DNA of 64,000 nucleotides from contig JAKIZM010000007.1 of the NCBI GenBank assembly GCA_022708025.1, positions 1 to 64,000 of the forward strand, in the 5' to 3' direction. Shown here in pieces: positions 18,006 through 25,439 of the stretch. Position 1 is the first letter of the stretch. Every line of letters begins with the position of its first letter. The stretch is from Bacteroidota bacterium. GTDB taxonomy: Bacteria > Bacteroidota > Ignavibacteria > Ignavibacteriales > Ignavibacteriaceae. Both the position numbers and the translations under genes were made by a program. A model generated the notes under the pieces. The model did not search any database. It was not told the DNA's origin and was given only the letters and a program-made list of their open reading frames with translations.

Positions 18006-18021
18006 CGGCACAGCCTTTGGA
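18006..18021 (+). promoter_or_regulatory. candidate sigma-54 promoter
   Basis: CGGCACAGCCTTTGGA matches TGGCAC-N5-TTGCA at GGCAC and TTG with correct spacing; the -12 C is a G. The expected start near 18031 leaves a leader of about 37 bases ahead of the AAAGGAG ribosome-binding site at 18055-18061. Confidence 0.45.
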
Positions 18022-18067
18022 TAGTTGCTTTCAAACAAAAAAACTTAAAACATTAAAGGAGTTCAAA

Positions 18068-18649
18068 ATGAAAAAGAAAAATCTTTTTGGTATCGCTACA
18101 ACAGCACTGTTTGTGGCACTGTTGTTCTCTTCTATAATTCTTGCACAGGAAGAACCAAAACAAGAAAAGAACCAAGTTAAAAATCAATTTAAAATAAATT
18201 CTCAATTACAACATGGGAATAAATTCATTGATTTAAATGGTGACGGTTATAATGACAATGCCCCTGATGCTGATGGAGATGGGATTCCAAACGGCAGAGA
18301 TGGAGATTATGCAGGTGCAAAGTTTAGAAAAGGCAACAATGGAACAAAAGGTTTTATCGACCTTAATGGTGATGGAATAAACGATAATGCAATTGATTCA
18401 GATGGTGATGGTATCCCAAATGGTCAGGACCCGGATTTTGTCAGACCACAGGACGGGACAGGAAGAAAAATGATGAATGGAAAAATCAACCAGAATAAAT
18501 TTGGCGGAAACAAATATGGTCCTGGTAATGGAACCGGAAATTCAGGAATTGGCCCTAAAGATGGAACCGGATATGGCACCAAATACGGAGCAGGAACAGG
18601 AAATTGTGACGGCACCGGTCCAAAGGGCAAAAGAGGCGGAAGAAGATAA
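18068..18649 (+). CDS. secreted protein with two FID-x2-GDG-x2-DN repeats and Gly-rich tail
   Basis: A 193-aa protein from the ATG at 18068, chosen because AAAGGAG lies seven bases upstream and a signal peptide (1-27, ending ILA) follows directly. The open frame extends upstream to 18017 without such support. FIDLNGDGYNDN (53-64) and FIDLNGDGINDN (97-108) are each followed by an Asp-rich loop DADGDGIPNGRDGDY or DSDGDGIPNGQDPDF, like thrombospondin type-3 calcium loops. The last 60 residues are Gly/Asn/Lys-rich and end GGRR. It is a paralogue of the protein at 12922 on the other side of the two-component system. Calcium binding is inferred from the loops; the role is unknown. Confidence 0.85.
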   Translation: MKKKNLFGIATTALFVALLFSSIILAQEEPKQEKNQVKNQFKINSQLQHGNKFIDLNGDGYNDNAPDADGDGIPNGRDGDYAGAKFRKGNNGTKGFIDLNGDGINDNAIDSDGDGIPNGQDPDFVRPQDGTGRKMMNGKINQNKFGGNKYGPGNGTGNSGIGPKDGTGYGTKYGAGTGNCDGTGPKGKRGGRR

Positions 18650-18680
18650 CAGCAGCATTTCTTTAAATAAATATTTCTTT

Positions 18681-18712
18681 GATGATGCTCTTATTGGGCA
18701 TCATCTTTTTTT
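18681..18712 (+). terminator. rho-independent terminator
   Basis: GATGATGC (18681-18688) pairs with GCATCATC (18698-18705), followed by seven T. It ends the transcript of the secreted protein gene at 18068. The rest of the gap up to 18941 shows no supported gene. Confidence 0.85.
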
Positions 18713-18941
18713 ATTCTGATCTTTAAAAAATTTTTCTTTTTTAAGATTAAAGGCAATTGAGTAAAAGTTTTTTTATCTTACGGTGTGACAGGGGAAAGTT
18801 AATGTTATTTTATTTATTTACAACGATAAAAAACTTCTGCAGTAGTGTGCAGTTTAATATAAATTGCATCGCCGGAATCCTATTGTCATTTCTTCCTCTC
18901 TCAGATCTCATTAATCATTATTCTAAAATCGGAGGTAATTT

Positions 18942-20300
18942 ATGAAGCATCTTAAGTTACTAATATTATTCATTCCTTTCTGTTTCTTCAATAATATTTT
19001 GGCTCAGGATAAAGCTGGTGATGAAGCATTAGGAACAATAAAATATGATGATTATAAAACTCCTAAATTCTGCGGCGCTTCTTGTCACGTTGATATTTAT
19101 CAGCAATGGAAACAGGCGATGATGTCACAGGCATATACTCATCACTGGGATGAAATTGAATATTTTGAGCTTGCGGTTCCTCACGCCGAAAAAGATAAGA
19201 ATTTTGCAGAAGCACAGGAAGGCTGCAACGGATGTCATACACCAATTGCTTTTTTTGCAGGAGATGTTCCTCCGCCAAGACCTGAATTAAATTCACGTGC
19301 TAATGAATCTGTATCTTGCGATGTTTGTCATACCGTATCGGGATTTAAAGGTGAAGTGCCGTATAATTTTAATTTTATTTCAAATCCGGCTGATGGAAAA
19401 ATAAAATACGGACCTCGCGGAACAGGCAACTCACCTGAACATAAAATTATTAAATCAGATTTTTTAGGAACTGCAGAATTTTGCGGCACCTGTCATAATG
19501 AAATGTCACCATACGGCATTTGGGTAAAATCAACTCACCTGGAATGGAAAGAAGGACCTTATTCAAAAGAAGGAGTTCAATGTCAGAATTGCCATATGAC
19601 AAAAGCGGAAGGTTACACAGCATCGATGGGTAAAAAGTATCCGGATGCTTGGCAGCATTTATTTCACGGTGCTCACGATCCCGGTAAAATAAAAGGAACT
19701 ATTGAATTAAGAATTCATCCTGATATTAAAGAAGCTGAACCTGGTGAAGTTGTTAAGTTTACAGTTGCATTGTTCAATCAGAAAACCGGACATAAATTTC
19801 CAACCGGCTCAGTTGAAGACAGAATTGTATGGCTGCACGTTGAAGCAGTTGATGCAAAAGGAAATGTTTATCACCTCCCGGTTGATAAAAAGGGATTTGA
19901 AGGTGAAGAATATACGATTGGTTCGGATGCTTTGGCTTATCAGGATATGGGAATTGCAAAGAATGACCCGAATTTTATTGGTGTGCAAAGAGATGGAATT
20001 CCTATTGGAGACAGAATTTTCAGAATGCCGTATTTTGATCCGCAAGGAAGAATGACAATTCAGCAATGGAATACAAAATCACTTGGTGTTGATTACAGAA
20101 TTGGTCCGCGTGAAACCAAGCTTGAACATTTTACGTTTAATCTCCCTTATAATGCGGCACCAGGCGAAATGAAAATTACAGCAGTGCTTAACTATCAGAA
20201 ATTAGTAAAGCCGGTAGCTGATTTTCTTAATGTTCCGGAAGACGAAACAGAGATTATCAAAGTAAATGAACATTCAACTTATATAACTGTTCTTCCATGA
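18942..20300 (+). CDS. multiheme c-type cytochrome, exported
   Basis: A 452-aa protein with a signal peptide (about 1-21). Four canonical heme motifs are visible: CNGCH (95-99), CDVCH (126-130), CGTCH (181-185) and CQNCH (214-218). A fifth, CGASCH at 44-49, has three residues between the cysteines. The first half resembles cytochrome c554-like multiheme proteins. Residues about 230-452 form a heme-free beta-rich domain (AEPGEVVKFTVALFNQKTGHKFPTGS). GGAGG precedes the ATG. The heme-binding porin gene downstream suggests a periplasm-to-surface electron path. The last codons recur about 195 bases downstream as part of a tandem duplication. Confidence 0.88.
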   Translation: MKHLKLLILFIPFCFFNNILAQDKAGDEALGTIKYDDYKTPKFCGASCHVDIYQQWKQAMMSQAYTHHWDEIEYFELAVPHAEKDKNFAEAQEGCNGCHTPIAFFAGDVPPPRPELNSRANESVSCDVCHTVSGFKGEVPYNFNFISNPADGKIKYGPRGTGNSPEHKIIKSDFLGTAEFCGTCHNEMSPYGIWVKSTHLEWKEGPYSKEGVQCQNCHMTKAEGYTASMGKKYPDAWQHLFHGAHDPGKIKGTIELRIHPDIKEAEPGEVVKFTVALFNQKTGHKFPTGSVEDRIVWLHVEAVDAKGNVYHLPVDKKGFEGEEYTIGSDALAYQDMGIAKNDPNFIGVQRDGIPIGDRIFRMPYFDPQGRMTIQQWNTKSLGVDYRIGPRETKLEHFTFNLPYNAAPGEMKITAVLNYQKLVKPVADFLNVPEDETEIIKVNEHSTYITVLP

Positions 20301-20371
20301 TTAACAGATGGTGTAAGTGTTTACTGAAAATTATAAATCAAATGTCAGATTGAGCTTGTCGAAATCTGACA
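20259..20371 (+). repeat. tandem duplication, copy 1 (includes cytochrome 3' end)
   Basis: About 113 bases covering the last 13 codons of the cytochrome, the stop, a spacer and the palindrome GTCAGATT...AATCTGAC. Copy 2 lies at 20454-20566. Confidence 0.75.
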
Positions 20372-20384
20372 TATGTTTAGTTAA

Positions 20385-20429
20385 GTCACCCATCGATCCC
20401 GCAAACGGGACAGGCACGCTCAGGGTGAC
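20385..20429. repeat. palindromic mini-element between the two duplication copies
   Basis: GTCACCC at 20385-20391 and GGGTGAC at 20423-20429 are inverted ends. An inner hairpin TCCCG-CAAA-CGGGA lies at 20397-20410. The GTCA...TGAC ends are shared with elements at 4310 and 46714 and with the palindrome inside both duplication copies. Confidence 0.6.
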
Positions 20430-20453
20430 AAGATTAGTAAAAAAGTAATTAAA

Positions 20454-20566
20454 AAAGTAAATGGATATTCAATTTACTTAACTGTTCTCCCTTTAATGAT
20501 AGACAATGTAAGAGTTTACTGAAAATTGTAAACCAAATGTCAGATTGAGCTTGTCGAAATCTGACA
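20454..20566 (+). repeat. tandem duplication, copy 2 (decayed cytochrome 3' end)
   Basis: Read in frame, it encodes KVNGYSIYLTVLPL against KVNEHSTYITVLP at the true end of the cytochrome, followed by the same spacer and the same TGTCAGATT palindrome. Several differences are synonymous or conservative, so the copy looks derived from a coding relative. It has no start of its own and is a gene-end fragment. Confidence 0.7.
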
Positions 20567-20626
20567 ATTAAATAGATTATTGTAAGCTAAATTTGTTGCA
20601 ATGACAATAAAAATCAGAGGAATAAA

Positions 20627-21817
20627 ATGAAAAGGATATTCACATATACAGTTTTAATTTTAATCGTTATCACTTTTATTGCAAGCGATATTTTTGCAAT
20701 TCCTGCTTTTGCAAGAAAATATAATATGACCTGCAAAACCTGTCACTCACCTTTTCCGAATCTAAAACCTTATGGTGAAGAATTTGCCGGAAATGGTTTT
20801 GTTCTTAAAGATCAGGATGCGCCAAGATACTTTATTGATACCGGCGATCCTGAGCTTTCACTGATTCGTGATCTTCCATTAGCAATGAGATTGGAAGGAT
20901 ATGTTACATATAATCAAAACAACAGTGAACGATCTGATTTCAACACACCGGTTGTCTTTAAACTTCTTTCAGGCGGCTCTTTAGCTAAAGGCTTTGCTTA
21001 TTACCTTTACTACGCTCTCGAGCACGGTAAGCCGGGTAAAATTGAAGATGCCTGGTTAATGTTTAATAATCTTTTCGGGAGTGAAATAAATTTAACAATC
21101 GGACAATTTCAAGTCAGCGATCCTCTTTTTGTAAGAGAGCTGCGACTGACGAGAGAAGACTACGCTATTTACAAAGTAAAACCCGGTGATTCAAATGTTA
21201 ATTTAGCATACGACAGAGGAATTATGCTTGAATATGGTTTTGAGGATGGACCGGATATTTCTTTTTTGGTTGTAAACGGAAGCGGCATAGGTGAAGAATT
21301 TTTTAGCGGAACTTTTGATAATGATAAATACAAAAACTTTATGGGAAGAATCTCACAAGAAGTTGGCGAACACTTTAGAATTGGTGCAATGGGATACTTG
21401 GGAAAGGAAGAAAGACAATTTTTTATTCAGAATCCTGTTTTTGTTCAAAATAAACTGTGGATGTTCGGAGCAGATGCAACTATATCGCTTGAACCAATTG
21501 AGTTGAATCTTCAGTATGTGGAAAGAAATGACGATAACCCAACTTTCATTTTTAATACTACACAATCTATTCCAAAGGTAGCCACTCGTGGTGGCTTTGC
21601 TGAATTAATTTATCGCCCGAATGGTGATGATAGCAAATGGTATGCAGTAGGTTTGTTCAATTGGATTGAATCTGATTTTTCTAACTTGGATTACAAATCT
21701 CTTACCGGAAGTATTGGATATTTATTGAGAAGAAACATAAGATTAGTTGGAGAATTCAATTATAATTTTACTAATCAATTTGCTACACTTGGAGTAGGCT
21801 TTGTAACTGCGTTTTAA
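20627..21817 (+). CDS. outer-membrane porin-like protein with one N-terminal heme motif
   Basis: A 396-aa protein with a signal peptide (about 1-23, ending IFA). The mature N-terminus holds one CXXCH (CKTCH, 36-40) in the context MTCKTCHSPFPNLKPYGEEFAGNGF. The rest (about 85-396) is made of alternating amphipathic strands and ends in FATLGVGFVTAF with a terminal Phe, as in outer-membrane barrels. This plan, a heme plug joined to a barrel, recurs in Bacteroidota and metal-reducing bacteria beside multiheme cytochromes. With the cytochrome upstream it may carry electrons across the outer membrane. AGAGGA precedes the ATG. Confidence 0.82.
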   Translation: MKRIFTYTVLILIVITFIASDIFAIPAFARKYNMTCKTCHSPFPNLKPYGEEFAGNGFVLKDQDAPRYFIDTGDPELSLIRDLPLAMRLEGYVTYNQNNSERSDFNTPVVFKLLSGGSLAKGFAYYLYYALEHGKPGKIEDAWLMFNNLFGSEINLTIGQFQVSDPLFVRELRLTREDYAIYKVKPGDSNVNLAYDRGIMLEYGFEDGPDISFLVVNGSGIGEEFFSGTFDNDKYKNFMGRISQEVGEHFRIGAMGYLGKEERQFFIQNPVFVQNKLWMFGADATISLEPIELNLQYVERNDDNPTFIFNTTQSIPKVATRGGFAELIYRPNGDDSKWYAVGLFNWIESDFSNLDYKSLTGSIGYLLRRNIRLVGEFNYNFTNQFATLGVGFVTAF

Positions 21818-21909
21818 TTTTTGATATTAATTTTTTTTGAAGGTCTTTTAATAAAATTTGTTGTAACTTTGTTTAGTCAAAGTGTCAAATTTTTTAAAGG
21901 CAGCTTAAA

Positions 21910-22053
21910 ATGACTTCCGCAAAAAAAGAATTCCTGCTTTCTGCATTAAATTATTTTTTAAAGGGAGAAATGCGGATAGTATTTACTTCACATCCTGAAT
22001 CGCAATACTCAAGAATGATCAGAGTAAATCGTGGAGGTTTACCTGTTGAGTAG
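21910..22053 (+). CDS. small hypothetical protein, 47 aa
   Basis: An ATG at 21910 with AAAGGCAG six bases upstream opens 47 codons ending TAG at 22051-22053. The product starts MTSAKKEFLLSALNYFLKGE and ends RVNRGGLPVE. The first half looks like one amphipathic helix and the second is basic with short strands. It fills part of a 355-base gap between the porin and zinc-ribbon genes. I do not recognise a family. A plausible ribosome-binding site and the lack of any competing feature support it; its short length is the main doubt. The remaining 120 bases to the next gene show only AT-rich sequence. Confidence 0.45.
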   Translation: MTSAKKEFLLSALNYFLKGEMRIVFTSHPESQYSRMIRVNRGGLPVE

Positions 22054-22172
22054 AACTTCTTAATCATAATTTTAATTAAAGTAATTAATTAAATCCCGGA
22101 TTTTTTATCATCAGAAAAAGTAAAAGGTAATAGTTAAATCCGGAATTAACACATCAGTATCACGGAGGATTT

Positions 22173-22667
22173 ATGTCAGAAAATATTATGTGTGATTTTT
22201 GTGGTGCAGAAATATCCAAAGAATCAGAGTTTTGTTTAAAATGCGGCACTCTGTTTGTCGACGATTTAAACTGCTTTAATCATCCGGATGATGATGCCAG
22301 AGGTGTGTGTGTAATTTGTCATCAGGCTTATTGCAAAAAATGCGGCTTACGGGTTAATGGTGCTTTTTTATGCGATCAACATTCAAACTATGAAATTTAC
22401 GAAGGTATGGTTCGCGTTTTCGGCTCTTCAGATGAACAACAAGTTAATTATTATAAATCCATATTGGAAGAAAACAATCTTCATCCTTTTGTTTATGAAA
22501 GGAAAACTTCTCCCCTTTCAATTGGCGGGGTTGATTATTCAATATTCAATGCGGGCGGTGATACAGGAAAAAGATTAGCAAGTGAAATCAAGTTAATGGT
22601 TCCTTGTTCAGAGTTTTTACAGGCAGAAAAAATTATTGATGAATTAGAACATTCAACAGAACAGTAA
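22173..22667 (+). CDS. zinc-ribbon protein with DUF2007-like C-terminal domain
   Basis: A 164-aa cytoplasmic protein. Residues about 7-26 form a zinc ribbon (CDFCGAEI...CLKCGTLF). Residues about 34-70 form a second Cys/His module resembling a B-box (CFNHPDDDARGVCVICHQAYCKKCG...CDQH). The C-terminal part from about 80 (MVRVFGSSDEQQVNYYKSILEENNLHPFVYE) resembles DUF2007, a small ferredoxin-like domain called putative signal-transducing protein. It has a clear ribosome-binding site (CGGAGG) and seems monocistronic. The function is unknown. Confidence 0.75.
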   Translation: MSENIMCDFCGAEISKESEFCLKCGTLFVDDLNCFNHPDDDARGVCVICHQAYCKKCGLRVNGAFLCDQHSNYEIYEGMVRVFGSSDEQQVNYYKSILEENNLHPFVYERKTSPLSIGGVDYSIFNAGGDTGKRLASEIKLMVPCSEFLQAEKIIDELEHSTEQ

Positions 22668-22727
22668 ATCCGTTCCCCTTTTGTGAAATTAAAATTTTTC
22701 AAAATAGCACTGAAAAAATAAACTTAG

Positions 22728-23348
22728 TCAGTTTATAATATCAGTGCTTTTGATTATAGAAACACCTTTCTCTAATAGATTTTTCTTAACAACATTTTCA
22801 AAATTATTTTCATCAATTGATCTGGCTGCATCTTCAATAAAGTATGTTTTAAATCCAAAATCAGCAGAATCCAAAGCTGAATAATAAACACAAAAATCAC
22901 CTGCTAAACCTGCAAGATAAATTTCATCAACATTTCTTCCTTTAAGATAGGCTGCAAGTCCGGTATCTTTCTTTTTACCGTTATCAAAAAATCCGCTGTA
23001 TGAATCAATATTTGGATCCATACCTTTTCTGAAAATTGCTTCAATTTTTTTAGTGTCAAGTTTATCAGAAAACTCAGCACCATTTGTTTCCTGAACACAA
23101 TGATCCGGCCAGAGTATTTGCTCTAAACCGCCAAGAGTGGTTTTATCAAATTGATTTTTCCCGGGATGATTTGATGCAAAGCTTCCGTGATTTTGCGGAT
23201 GCCAATCTTGAGTAGCAACAACCAAATCAAAAAAATCAGTTTGCTGGAGTTTATTAATAATCGGAATAACTTCATCACCTTTATTTACCGCAAGTGCACC
23301 GCCGGGCAAAAAATCATTTTGAATATCTATAATTATTAATGCTTTCAT
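22728..23348 (-). CDS. pncA: nicotinamidase
   Basis: A 206-aa cysteine hydrolase that deamidates nicotinamide to nicotinate. The N-terminal catalytic Asp motif ALIIIDIQNDFLPGGAL, the metal-binding stretch ATQDWHPQNHGSFASNHPG and the nucleophile region LAGLAGDFCVYYSALDSADFG are all present. The conserved Lys is in IFRKGMDPNIDSYSGFFDN. Length is normal. It lies one base downstream of pncB on the same strand. The two products act in sequence in NAD salvage (nicotinamide to nicotinate to nicotinate mononucleotide). Confidence 0.95.
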   Translation of the reverse strand: MKALIIIDIQNDFLPGGALAVNKGDEVIPIINKLQQTDFFDLVVATQDWHPQNHGSFASNHPGKNQFDKTTLGGLEQILWPDHCVQETNGAEFSDKLDTKKIEAIFRKGMDPNIDSYSGFFDNGKKKDTGLAAYLKGRNVDEIYLAGLAGDFCVYYSALDSADFGFKTYFIEDAARSIDENNFENVVKKNLLEKGVSIIKSTDIIN

Positions 23349-23349
23349 T

Positions 23350-24771
23350 TTAAATCTTATTGTTATTTGAAAAATTTGTTTTTAATTCCTCTCTTAATTG
23401 CATAAGCTTTTCGCTGATGCCGACTTTATAAATATGCGGAAACTCAAATCGTTTATATTCTGCGGGAAGCTTTGATAAATTTTCTTTCACTCGTTCTCTT
23501 ATTATTCCAACACTTTCTGTTTTTATTTTGCTTTTACCATCAGCAACAACAACCTGAGTAATATTGTTTTCATTCCATCTGATTAAGCTTTTAGATTTTT
23601 CTTTATCAAACGGATGAAACATTCTCTCAATTTTATCTTCATCTTTCAAAGTGATTGCATCTGCCTGTAAATAGCCTTCATCATCTGTGTAACGGATAAT
23701 CTTTTTCATTCCTGGTAAAGTAACCTTTTGAATGTTTTCAGATATTTTTAATCTTGGCTGATTGTTACACATCGAAAGTTTGAATACACCATCCAATGCG
23801 GAGTCCGGACTTCCGATTACCAAATTTGTTCCCACTCCAAATACATCTATCGGAGCTTGCTGTTCAAAAAGACTTTTTATTACCCGCTCGTCCAACTGAT
23901 TTGAAACAACGATTTTAACATAACTCAATCCTGCATCATCAAGCTTCTTTCTCGCAGCTTTAGAAAGATAGGCAAGATCACCGCTGTCTAACCTTATTCC
24001 TTTAAGCTGATGTCCAGATTCTTCCAGTTCCTTCGCAACAGTAATTGCATTTGGCAAACCAGATTCCAGAGTATTATAAGTATCAATTAATAAAACTGTG
24101 CTGTCAGGAAATGTTTCAGCATATTTTCTGAACGCGGTTAATTCATCATCATAGCTTTGAATAAAAGAATGAGCCATTGTTCCGACAGGAATCAGATCAA
24201 ACAGTTTGGCAGCAAGAACATTCGATGTGGAATCGAAACCGCCGATAATAGCTGCACGGCTTGCCTGCAAACCGCCAAATCCCTGTGCGCGCCTTAAACC
24301 AAAATCGCTTAAGACTTTATCCTTTGCTATCAGCCTTATTCTTGCAGCTTTTGTTGAGATTAACGAATTGAAGTTCAGTATGTTAAGTAAATAAGTTTCC
24401 AGCAATTGTATTTCTGAGAGCTTACCTTCAACGGTTACAATCGGTTCATTTGGAAATACAATTGTTCCCTCTTCAACTGAATGAATATTTCCTGCAAAGG
24501 AAAACCCTTCAAGATAGTTTAAAAAATTACTGCTGAATTTCTTTTTATGAAGAAAGTCAATATCATCTTTACCAAATTTTATTTCGCTTAAACTATCAAT
24601 CAGTTCCGATAAACCACTGAATACAACAAATCCGCCTTCATAAGGAATCTTTCTGAAAAAATAATCAAACGATGCCTGACAGTTATGCTTGCCTTCTTTG
24701 AAGTAAGCTTCCATCATAGTAAGCTGATACATATCTGTGTAAAGTCCAAGATAATCTTTTAAAATTTTCAT
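23350..24771 (-). CDS. pncB: nicotinate phosphoribosyltransferase
   Basis: A 473-aa enzyme joining nicotinate and PRPP to nicotinate mononucleotide. Family features include the N-terminal YTDMYQLTMMEAYF, the FDYFFRKIPYEGGFVVFSGL region, DFGLRRAQGFGGLQASRAAIIGGFDSTSNVLA with the substrate-binding motif, GTMAHSFIQSYDDEL with the conserved His, and IRLDSGDLAYLSKAAR. VFGVGTNL marks the PRPP side. The length and sequence fit the long class. It is the first gene of a pncB-pncA operon. Confidence 0.95.
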   Translation of the reverse strand: MKILKDYLGLYTDMYQLTMMEAYFKEGKHNCQASFDYFFRKIPYEGGFVVFSGLSELIDSLSEIKFGKDDIDFLHKKKFSSNFLNYLEGFSFAGNIHSVEEGTIVFPNEPIVTVEGKLSEIQLLETYLLNILNFNSLISTKAARIRLIAKDKVLSDFGLRRAQGFGGLQASRAAIIGGFDSTSNVLAAKLFDLIPVGTMAHSFIQSYDDELTAFRKYAETFPDSTVLLIDTYNTLESGLPNAITVAKELEESGHQLKGIRLDSGDLAYLSKAARKKLDDAGLSYVKIVVSNQLDERVIKSLFEQQAPIDVFGVGTNLVIGSPDSALDGVFKLSMCNNQPRLKISENIQKVTLPGMKKIIRYTDDEGYLQADAITLKDEDKIERMFHPFDKEKSKSLIRWNENNITQVVVADGKSKIKTESVGIIRERVKENLSKLPAEYKRFEFPHIYKVGISEKLMQLREELKTNFSNNNKI

Positions 24772-25174
24772 AATTTTTCTTTTTAATGAATAAGGAATTA
24801 TAAATTAAAGATACTTTTGCAAAATAAACATTTATTTTATTTTCAGTAATCTTAAAAGTGTTGTGTTAAATTGCTTAATTGCTATAATGTCAAATGTATT
24901 TCCATCTTGAAAAAATTAAAAACCAATAGCACACTGATCATTATGATTTATTATGATCTTTACCAATAAGTTACTCCAGTTAAACAGTCATTCAATAATT
25001 GCTAACTATCAATACCTTCTCACAAATAAGAATCACAATTCTTTATGACTTCCTAAATTTGATAAAGTCCTTTCAAAATACGCTTTTATGCGACTTATGT
25101 CGGATATCCAAATGGCACTAAGATTGAGATTTTGCATTAAATTACAATTTCCAACAAAAACTTCAGAGTTTTTT
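24772..25174. other. intergenic region between pncB and the kor operon
   Basis: This 403-base AT-rich gap lies between the divergent pncB and kor genes. It holds a CGAC-N4-GTCG palindrome at 25091-25102 and a sigma-54-like element at 25113-25128. Open frames reading through it (for example from 25088) lack a good start and merely extend the ferredoxin gene. No RNA gene or repeat is seen. Confidence 0.5.
25113..25128 (+). promoter_or_regulatory. possible sigma-54 promoter of the kor operon
   Basis: TGGCACTAAGATTGAG has a perfect -24 box TGGCAC and TTG at the right spacing, but A instead of C at the -12 position. It lies about 47 bases upstream of the ferredoxin subunit start. One such match is expected by chance in a window this size. 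Confidence 0.3.
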
Positions 25175-25417
25175 ATGATAAGAGGAACAATAAAAGTAGA
25201 TACTAAAATTTGCAAAGGATGCGAGCTTTGTATAATTGCCTGTCCGCAGGATGTGCTTGCATTATCAGTAAATTTTAATGAAAAAGGTTATCGCTATGTA
25301 GAACTAATAAGCAGCGCTTGCACCGGTTGTATAAACTGTGCACTCGTTTGTCCCGAAGCAGCTATAACTGTTTATCGTGAACCAAAGCCTGTTAAAAAAG
25401 CTCAGGCTAAAGTTTAA
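25175..25417 (+). CDS. korD: 2-oxoacid:ferredoxin oxidoreductase delta (ferredoxin-like) subunit
   Basis: An 80-aa protein with two [4Fe-4S] motifs, [12 protein letters not shown] near residues 12-23 and [12 protein letters not shown] near 49-60. It brings the electron-transfer clusters of a KorABCD-type enzyme. The ATG at 25175 fits the normal N-terminus of the family ([14 protein letters not shown]). The frame remains open upstream to 25088, but that extension is not ferredoxin-like. It is followed 22 bases later by the alpha subunit. Substrate specificity (2-oxoglutarate or a branched 2-oxoacid) cannot be read from this subunit. Confidence 0.88.
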   Translation: MIRGTIKVDTKICKGCELCIIACPQDVLALSVNFNEKGYRYVELISSACTGCINCALVCPEAAITVYREPKPVKKAQAKV

Positions 25418-25439
25418 TTATTAAAAAAAGGTTTTAAAA

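Noticed and set aside
18757-18945. 62-aa open frame between the secreted protein and cytochrome genes
   Set aside because: No ribosome-binding site at its start, it overlaps the start of the cytochrome gene and its ribosome-binding site, and the product shows no domain or regular pattern.
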